Of a stretch of DNA of 5,145 bases, positions 1 through 5,145 are shown piece after piece; the stretch's first letter is position 1; each line of letters begins with the position of its first letter. A program made the position numbers and the translations under genes. The notes under the pieces are model-generated. The model was not told where the DNA came from, made no database searches, and saw only the letters and a list, made by a program, of their open reading frames with translations. The stretch comes from an uncultured Sulfurimonas sp. (lineage in GTDB: Bacteria > Campylobacterota > Campylobacteria > Campylobacterales > Sulfurimonadaceae), in the NCBI GenBank assembly GCA_937914675.1, contig CALDOC010000219.1, positions 1 to 5,145 of the forward strand. The letters are read 5' to 3'.

Positions 1-93
1 TTGTTTGTGTCGCAATCGCGTTGCAAAATTTGCGTTGTCAAAACGTTTACGCTAATTAACGCTCTCTTAAACTGAGAATAAATAAATAAAAAT
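1..93. other. Non-coding region downstream of the response regulator
   Basis: No gene is visible in these 93 bases. Next to the regulator stop is an AT tract of repeated AATA units (77-92). Further out are a small degenerate direct repeat (18-48) and two ACGCT copies ten bases apart (49-53 and 59-63). No GC-rich stem followed by a T-run is present in the minus-strand direction, so the operon's terminator is either outside the window or not of the intrinsic type. Confidence 0.6.
18..48. repeat. Two adjacent degenerate direct repeats downstream of the operon
   Basis: The plus strand reads GCGTTGCAAAATTT (18-31) followed immediately by GCGTTGTCAAAACGTTT (32-48). These are two copies that differ by a one-base and a two-base insertion. 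They lie in non-coding DNA after the regulator stop, close to the window edge, so it cannot be seen whether more copies follow. Function is unknown, and chance is possible at this length. Confidence 0.4.
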
Positions 94-1092
94 TTAGCTT
101 TTATCTTGGATTCTCTCTTTCTCCTCCCATATCTCTTTGATTTTTTTTATCTCATCGCTATTGGCTAAAAAAAGATTCACTAATTCCGGGTCAAAATGTT
201 TACCTGCTTGCGACTTGATTTCCTTGAGAGCGTCTTCAACGCTCCAAGCGCTTTTATAAACTCTTTTCATGGTAAGCGCGTCAAACACGTCCGCAATAGC
301 GACGATTCTAGCCGATTGTGGTATCTCTTCGCCAACCAAACCGTCTGGATAACCACCTCCATCGTATTTTTCATGGTGTCTTTTCGCAATGATTGCCGAG
401 AGTTTGAAAATGGGGTGTTCTGATTTTTCAAGAATGCTACTTCCAATGGTTGAGTGTTTTTTCATATGAATCCACTCTTGGCTCGTTAATTGTCTAGGCG
501 CTTTGAGAATGTTATCGTCAATCCCTATTTTTCCCGTGTCATGCATGGTAGCGGCTAGTTCTAATTGGTACGCCTCGTCTTCGCTCCATCCTGCGGCAAT
601 TGCCAAAAGTTTCGAGTAAGCGGCCATCCTCCAAATGTGAAAGCCCGTATCGGTGTCATTGTAATGACCAGCTTCGGCGAGCATGTGAATGGCGGCTCTG
701 GCAAGATGGTCATACGACTCCAATTTTGTAAGACTAAGATGGGTTTTTATCCGCGCCAACACTATTGGCGCGGATATTGGCTTGTTGATATAGTCAACCG
801 CTCCAAGCTCAAATCCACGGGTTTCATCTTCCACGTCTACTCTCGCCGTTATAAAAATAACGGGAATGTCTTGCGTCGCTTTATTTTCTTTGAGTCTTTT
901 ACAGACTTCATATCCATCCATCTCAGGCATCATGACGTCGAGAAGTATCAAATTGGGCTTGGACTTGCTTACTATGTCAAGAGCTCTTTGACCACTATTG
1001 GCGACTTTTATCATATAGTTTTCTTGCGAAAGCAAATCTTTAAGAAGTTTAATGTTATCCGCTATGTCGTCCACTATAAGTATTGTTTTCAT
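94..1092 (-). CDS. Response regulator with HD-GYP domain (RpfG-type cyclic di-GMP phosphodiesterase)
   Basis: This 332-residue cytoplasmic protein is a two-component response regulator whose output is an HD-GYP phosphohydrolase, a family that breaks down cyclic di-GMP to pGpG or GMP. The receiver spans residues 1-120, with the acidic pair D8/D9, phosphoacceptor D52 in LLDVMMPEMDG, T82 and K104 followed by proline. The HD-GYP domain spans about 130-320. It has HIWR at 152-155, HDTGKIG with H184/D185/K188, H213, HHEKYDGGGYPDG at 239-251 containing the GYP triad, ADVFDALT at 267-274 and HFDP at 299-302. All the residues that normally mark an active enzyme appear intact, so hydrolysis is likely though untested. 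The ATG start is preceded by AAGGA at 6-base spacing, and the first residues (MKTILIVDD) are a typical receiver start. It lies 25 bases after the kinase stop on the same strand, which suggests co-transcription and that the kinase is its phosphodonor. The last 20 residues are a charged helix. There is no DNA-binding or GGDEF domain. Confidence 0.96.
   Translation of the reverse strand: MKTILIVDDIADNIKLLKDLLSQENYMIKVANSGQRALDIVSKSKPNLILLDVMMPEMDGYEVCKRLKENKATQDIPVIFITARVDVEDETRGFELGAVDYINKPISAPIVLARIKTHLSLTKLESYDHLARAAIHMLAEAGHYNDTDTGFHIWRMAAYSKLLAIAAGWSEDEAYQLELAATMHDTGKIGIDDNILKAPRQLTSQEWIHMKKHSTIGSSILEKSEHPIFKLSAIIAKRHHEKYDGGGYPDGLVGEEIPQSARIVAIADVFDALTMKRVYKSAWSVEDALKEIKSQAGKHFDPELVNLFLANSDEIKKIKEIWEEKERIQDKS
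748..776. repeat. Perfect 12-bp inverted repeat with 5-base loop inside the response regulator gene
   Basis: The arms are TATCCGCGCCAA (748-759) and TTGGCGCGGATA (765-776) on the plus strand, separated by CACTA. All 12 pairs match, and 7 of 12 are G:C in an AT-rich gene. The element covers codons 106-115, directly after the receiver's conserved Lys-Pro, at the junction with the linker to the HD-GYP domain. Neither strand has a T-run after the stem (minus strand AAAAACCC, plus strand TTGGC), so it is not a standard intrinsic terminator. It could form a hairpin in the mRNA or be a by-product of the codons used; no function can be assigned. Confidence 0.7.
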
Positions 1093-1098
1093 GACGTA

Positions 1099-1103
1099 TC
1101 CTT
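1099..1103 (-). promoter_or_regulatory. Ribosome binding site of the HD-GYP response regulator
   Basis: On the minus strand this reads AAGGA, ending 6 bases before the ATG at 1092-1090. It lies inside the 25-base AT-rich gap after the kinase TAA. The regulator thus has its own ribosome entry site, and no promoter or terminator is visible in the gap, consistent with one transcript for both genes. Confidence 0.8.
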
Positions 1104-1117
1104 TTTTATCTTTAAAA

Positions 1118-4100
1118 TTAAACTTTTTTACTCAGAGATTCAAGCGCGTCGCCTAAAAGTTCACTTGCCAACTCGTAATCAAAATTTTCTATCGCATGTT
1201 CGAGTTTCACAATATGCTCTTTTGCGCTGTAAGATTTTAGATTCTCTTTTATGTTTTTAAACTTCTTTTCATCGCACTCTCCACTAGCGAGCGTTTCTAC
1301 AAGATTTTTCATCTCCGATATAAGTTCAGATTTCCCAAGAGCGATAAAAGGTTCTCCCCGCGTTTTTTCATACTCCACAAGAGCCACGGCGTCGACAATT
1401 TTTTGCATTTGAGTTTCCAAAGGTTCCAAGTCGATATCCGGCGAATTTGATTTCACCAAGTCATAAATTTCTTCCGCCATATTTTGGAATCCATCGAGCC
1501 CTAATGAAAGCCCTTTGAGCGTATGCGTTAGTATCAAGGCAAGTTCTTTGTCTTTATTTATAAGCGCTTCTTTTATTGAAATAATATCATTTTTATGGCT
1601 GAAAATAAATTTTCTAAGCGCTTCGATGTAGTTTTTTTCATCTCTCCATACTCTAAGAGCTTTTGGGATATTGGCAACGTCTTTGATTGGGTCTAAATTG
1701 ACTTGTAAATGATTTGCGTTTGTTGTGAGTAGTTTGAAATTTTTTTGCCCTAAATGTTTTGGCACGACTCTCTCCATCTCTTGAATCAATTCATTAAGCA
1801 TAAGAGGTTTTAAAGCGAAACCGTCCATTCCATTTTTGATGGTTTCCTCTTGCTCTTCTTTTGTCACGGAAGCGGTAAGCGCTATGATTGAGATATGTTT
1901 ATGAGTTTTTTCTTCGAGTTGACGAATTCTTCTGGTTGTTTCTATCCCATCCATTTTTGGCATATGAATGTCCATAAGTATTAAATCGTAATGGTCTTTA
2001 TGTTTTTGCAGCTCTTCTAAAACTTCGACTCCATTTTGAGCCCAAGTGATTTTATGCCCAAGCGCGTTTCCAAGATTGAGTTGTACGAGGTGCGCGTTGA
2101 GGTCGTTGTCCTCAGCCAAAAGAATGTTAAACAAGCGTTTTGATTCAGCCAACACCTCGTTATACTCGTTTTGGTACAAACATGAAGAGGAGCACTCCGT
2201 CTCTTCAAGAGGCAACGCTACGCTAAAGGTGGAGCCAGATCCAAGTTCGCTTTTTACCGTTACGCTCCCGTTCATAAGATTGATAAGTTGTTTGCTAATG
2301 ACGGTGCCAAGACCAGTGCCGCCAAATCTTCTCACGGTTGAACTATCCGCTTGAACGAATGGTTCAAAGATAGTGGAAACCTGTTGTTGCGTCATTCCAA
2401 TTCCAGTATCGATTATATTAAAAACGATTACCTTTCGTTTTTGATAGACTTCTACCGTTACGTTTCCTTTCTCAGTAAATTTTACGGCGTTTCCTAGTAG
2501 ATTGATTAGTATTTGCTTTATTCTATAGGGATCTCCAACGTAGCAATCTTGCATGTCTTCGATTTTTAAAAATATATTAATCCCTTTGTTGTGAGCGTTT
2601 AGCTCCAAACTCTCAACGACTTCAAGTAAAAGATTTTTAACGTTAAAGCAAATCTCTTCTATTGTGAGCTTTTTGGATTCAAGTTTGCTAAAATCTAAAA
2701 TGTCGTTGATAATTTGAAGAAGTCCTTTGGCGGACGACTTTGACTTTTTGAGATACTCTTCAATCTCTTTTGGAAGTTCTGGCGATCGGAGGGAAAGGTC
2801 GATAAAACCTAAAATGGCGTTCATCGGCGTTCGTATTTCATGACTCATGTTGGCAACGAATTCACCCTTTGCCATGGCGCTTTTCTCCGCTTCTATTTTT
2901 GCGTTTTGGAGTTTTTTCTCTATGAGTTTGTGTTCGCTAATGTCTAAAACGATACCGATGATTTTGAGTGGTTTGTCCATCTCGTCAAACTCAACCTCCG
3001 CTTGGAAAAAAAGAGATTTTCTTGTGCCTTTTTTCGTTTTGACGTCAAACTCTATTTTGAACTCTTTTTTCTTTGCAATGGCAAGATTAAGGAGTTCCAC
3101 GACCTTGTCTCTGTCTTTGCCCTCAATCAAATCGATAAAATAATCACGATGTATCGGCGTGCCTTCTTCGAGCTCGTATATCTTGTACGTCTCTTTTGAA
3201 AAGAGCGCTTTGCCCGTCATTATTTCAAGCTCCCAACTCCCCATTTTCGCTATTCTTTGCGCCTCTTCGATTTTTTTCTCATTGGTTATCTCTTTTCGTA
3301 ACGCCGTATAACCCGTAAGCTTGTTTTCTAAATTATACAGAGGACTTATGGTTGTGTCAACCCAATAATAACCGCCGTCTTTGGTCCTATTTTTTATTTC
3401 GCCACGCCAAGGTCTCTCTTGAAGTAGCGTTTCCCACATATTTTCATAAAGCGATTGAGGCATATCGGGATGTCTGACTATTCTATGGTTTTTACCCAAA
3501 AGTTCTTCGAGTGTAAATCCGCTAATCTTGCAAAACGCTTCTGACGCATGAAGTATCTTTCCATTAACGTCCGTTGTCGAGATGATAATATGTTTATCCG
3601 TAAGCGATAATTGGTTTTTAAGTTCTTTCTCTTGAATTTTCTCTTGAGTAATGTCGCGCACCGCGCCAAAAGTTTGTATCGCTTTGCCCTCGTTGTCTCG
3701 TCTATGAATGGCGCTCTCTTCCAAAATCTTTAAGTTTCCTGTTGGTGTAATTATTTTATGAATGACGTTATATTTTGTATTGTTTTTGACCGATTGAGCG
3801 AATTGAAACTTCACGTTTTCACGATCGTCTTCATGGATGCAGCTTAAAAAGTTTTCATAAGAGACTTCAAATTTATCTTTATGAACTTCAAAAATATCAT
3901 ATACCTCATCCGACCAATAGAGAACGTCTGTTTTAGCGTTATACTCCCAACTTCCCATATTGGTAATTTTTTGCCCTTCGCTGAGTCGATTTTTTGAACT
4001 GATTAGATCTGCGGTCATCGCGTTAAAAGTCTCCGCCAACAAACCAATCTCATCCTTGTTTGAAACATCCGCTTTTTGATTGTAATCCCCTCTTGAAAAA

Positions 4101-5086
4101 GCGTCGACGATTTTTGTAAGCTCTATAATTGGTTGGCTTAAACTTCTTGAGATAAGAACGGCCATGAGAAGTATTAATGGCATAACAAGCGATAACGTAA
4201 AATAAAGTTCATTTTGATTTTTGTGTAAGTTTTTCTCGATTTCGTCCATGTCGATTTTTACAACGACCCCCCATGCGACGCTCTCTATAAAGTTTGTCGC
4301 GGAGTATACGTTATTTTGTCGATAGTCTTTAATGTTTTCAAAAAGTTCTTTTTCGCCATTGAGCGCTTTGAGCATTGGCTGCATTTGATGATCGTTGAAA
4401 ATAAATTTTTTGTCCACTGCTTCTTTGTCAAACCTAAGAGGAGTTAAAAACACGCCTCCATCAAGGTTTTTTCGCGCTAAAACGGTTTCTCCCGTTTCTC
4501 CCAAACCTGTGTAATCATTTGTTATTTTTTTAAGCTCGTCAAAATTAATGTTTACGTAAACGGTGCCAATGATTTTTTCATCTTCTGAATACAGCGGGGC
4601 TCTTGATTTGAGTAGCAACATCGAGTTTTTGTGTTTGACGTCTACGCCAACTTTTATCGCTTGGAGTTGTTCTATGGAGTTGGGAAAATTTGGCGCGTAG
4701 GTATTTTCAAGCCTTTTATCGGTTGCAACGATTATTTTTCCATGAAGGTCCGTTACCTTTATCTCTTGAATTTCCTCTAAACCTTTTTTTGCGTCGTTGA
4801 GTATTGAAAAGATTTTATCTTTATATTTTTTATCGCCGCTTTTATTATACTCAGCCAGTGCGACTCTGAGTTCTCTTCTGCTTACGATCATTTTAAGCAG
4901 ATTTTTTTTGGCGTTTAAATACTGTTGGATTCTATGGGTTTGGATATTTGAAATGGCGCGCAATTGTTCTCTTACGCTATCAACGTATTTTTTCTCATCA
5001 TAGTTGTGGGCGATATAACTAAAAATTGAAAAGATGATAAGCGTACTTGTCAAAAGCGCGACAAGGATTTTTGTTCTTATTTTCAA
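1118..5086 (-). CDS. Membrane-bound hybrid sensor histidine kinase (dCache-HAMP-PAS-PAS-PAS-HisKA-HATPase-REC-HPt)
   Basis: This 1322-residue inner-membrane sensor kinase should autophosphorylate and pass phosphate through its own receiver and HPt domains to a response regulator, most likely the HD-GYP protein encoded next. Membrane helices lie at about 7-26 and 294-314. They flank a periplasmic region (27-293) resembling a dCache sensor, with a GETGETVL stretch near 196 and AWGVVVKID near 271. HAMP follows at 315-366. Three PAS domains lie at about 372-482, 492-602 and 608-720; the first and third share an MGSWE opening, and the middle one has an Aer-like RHPDMP at 538-543. HisKA has SHEIRTP with H749. 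The ATPase has the N box around N866, DTGIGM at 893-898, FEPF at 907-910 and GGTGLGT at 922-928. The receiver has E992/D993, phosphoacceptor D1039, T1071 and K1093. The HPt has HTLKG with H1188. A charged helical tail of about 80 residues ends the protein. The start is TTG: an AGGGAG site lies 6 bases upstream, an in-frame TAG lies 27 bases upstream, and the first internal ATG (residue 66) would delete the first membrane helix. No domain looks broken. The ligand is unknown. Confidence 0.96.
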   Translation of the reverse strand: MKIRTKILVALLTSTLIIFSIFSYIAHNYDEKKYVDSVREQLRAISNIQTHRIQQYLNAKKNLLKMIVSRRELRVALAEYNKSGDKKYKDKIFSILNDAKKGLEEIQEIKVTDLHGKIIVATDKRLENTYAPNFPNSIEQLQAIKVGVDVKHKNSMLLLKSRAPLYSEDEKIIGTVYVNINFDELKKITNDYTGLGETGETVLARKNLDGGVFLTPLRFDKEAVDKKFIFNDHQMQPMLKALNGEKELFENIKDYRQNNVYSATNFIESVAWGVVVKIDMDEIEKNLHKNQNELYFTLSLVMPLILLMAVLISRSLSQPIIELTKIVDAFSRGDYNQKADVSNKDEIGLLAETFNAMTADLISSKNRLSEGQKITNMGSWEYNAKTDVLYWSDEVYDIFEVHKDKFEVSYENFLSCIHEDDRENVKFQFAQSVKNNTKYNVIHKIITPTGNLKILEESAIHRRDNEGKAIQTFGAVRDITQEKIQEKELKNQLSLTDKHIIISTTDVNGKILHASEAFCKISGFTLEELLGKNHRIVRHPDMPQSLYENMWETLLQERPWRGEIKNRTKDGGYYWVDTTISPLYNLENKLTGYTALRKEITNEKKIEEAQRIAKMGSWELEIMTGKALFSKETYKIYELEEGTPIHRDYFIDLIEGKDRDKVVELLNLAIAKKKEFKIEFDVKTKKGTRKSLFFQAEVEFDEMDKPLKIIGIVLDISEHKLIEKKLQNAKIEAEKSAMAKGEFVANMSHEIRTPMNAILGFIDLSLRSPELPKEIEEYLKKSKSSAKGLLQIINDILDFSKLESKKLTIEEICFNVKNLLLEVVESLELNAHNKGINIFLKIEDMQDCYVGDPYRIKQILINLLGNAVKFTEKGNVTVEVYQKRKVIVFNIIDTGIGMTQQQVSTIFEPFVQADSSTVRRFGGTGLGTVISKQLINLMNGSVTVKSELGSGSTFSVALPLEETECSSSCLYQNEYNEVLAESKRLFNILLAEDNDLNAHLVQLNLGNALGHKITWAQNGVEVLEELQKHKDHYDLILMDIHMPKMDGIETTRRIRQLEEKTHKHISIIALTASVTKEEQEETIKNGMDGFALKPLMLNELIQEMERVVPKHLGQKNFKLLTTNANHLQVNLDPIKDVANIPKALRVWRDEKNYIEALRKFIFSHKNDIISIKEALINKDKELALILTHTLKGLSLGLDGFQNMAEEIYDLVKSNSPDIDLEPLETQMQKIVDAVALVEYEKTRGEPFIALGKSELISEMKNLVETLASGECDEKKFKNIKENLKSYSAKEHIVKLEHAIENFDYELASELLGDALESLSKKV

Positions 5087-5145
5087 GAGATTCTCCCTTC
5101 GCTTTCGCCTCTAATCAAAAAATCTTTTAAATTCAAGGCTTCGTC
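5087..5145. other. Upstream region of the kinase gene, truncated by the window edge
   Basis: These 59 bases carry the kinase ribosome binding site and an AT-rich segment (about 5113-5131). On the minus strand a TTGAAT and a TTAGAG lie 16 bases apart, but the match to a sigma-70 promoter is poor and I do not call one. Whether the kinase is the first gene of its operon cannot be decided from this window. Confidence 0.5.
5093..5098 (-). promoter_or_regulatory. Ribosome binding site of the hybrid kinase (supports a TTG start)
   Basis: On the minus strand this reads AGGGAG, ending 6 bases before the TTG codon at 5086-5084. It decides the start: the reading frame has no ATG or GTG between this site and the first membrane helix, and the frame is closed by TAG 27 bases upstream of the TTG. 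Confidence 0.8.

Noticed and set aside
63..77. Small hairpin TCTC/GAGA with a 7-base loop as operon terminator
   Set aside because: The stem is only 4 bp, and in the minus-strand direction the T-rich tract comes before it, not after it, so it does not fit an intrinsic terminator.
86..104. ATAAAA/TTTTAT inverted repeat overlapping the regulator stop codon
   Set aside because: The stem is all A:T, 6 bp, in an AT-rich tract. It is too weak to call a terminator and is expected by chance in such sequence.
565..1260. Long open frame on the plus strand (231 codons) opposite the regulator and the 3' end of the kinase
   Set aside because: It is antisense to two genes with complete conserved domains and crosses their boundary. 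Its translation shows no recognisable motif. It is best explained as a shadow of the minus-strand codon use.
246..1623. Palindromic 8-mer AAGCGCTT found at 246-253, 1562-1569 and 1616-1623
   Set aside because: All copies are inside coding sequence, and frequent GCG and CTT/AGC codons explain them. There is no shared spacing or context that suggests a binding site.
5107..5136. Possible promoter TTGAAT-16-TTAGAG upstream of the kinase
   Set aside because: The -10 element matches poorly, the spacing is one base short of the optimum, and the upstream context is cut by the window edge. The kinase may be inside a longer operon.

Overview
The window is almost fully coding on the minus strand and holds one two-gene signalling cassette. 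It starts with a very large membrane-bound hybrid sensor histidine kinase (5086 down to 1118). After a 25-base gap comes a response regulator with a c-di-GMP phosphodiesterase-type HD-GYP output domain (1092 down to 94). Each gene has its own Shine-Dalgarno sequence. The only non-coding DNA is 59 bases upstream of the kinase, the 25-base gap, and 93 bases downstream of the regulator. No RNA gene, mobile element, CRISPR array or phage gene is visible.

The kinase reads, from N to C terminus: membrane helix, periplasmic dCache-like sensor, membrane helix, HAMP, three PAS domains, HisKA, HATPase_c, receiver, HPt, and a charged helical tail. The middle PAS carries the RHPDMP signature of the flavin-binding PAS of the Aer aerotaxis receptor. 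The protein could therefore read both a periplasmic ligand and a cytoplasmic redox or oxygen signal. All phosphorelay residues are present: H749, D1039 and H1188. The regulator has an intact receiver (D52) and an intact HD-GYP active site.

The simplest model is a phosphorelay H749 -> D1039 -> H1188 -> D52 of the neighbouring regulator, which then changes c-di-GMP breakdown. The co-directional layout and short gap support this pairing, but it is inferred, not shown.

The DNA is AT-rich, with frequent GCG alanine codons and AAA/GAA codons. Together with a dCache/HAMP/multi-PAS hybrid kinase next to an HD-GYP regulator, this fits a free-living Campylobacterota-type bacterium (Sulfurospirillum/Sulfurimonas-like). 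That assignment is an impression from composition and protein style, not a database match.

I see no clearly undescribed system. The points most worth a second look are the Aer-like PAS inside a kinase wired to an HD-GYP output, a perfect 12-bp intragenic hairpin just after the receiver domain, the TTG start of the kinase, and a small degenerate tandem repeat at the left edge.
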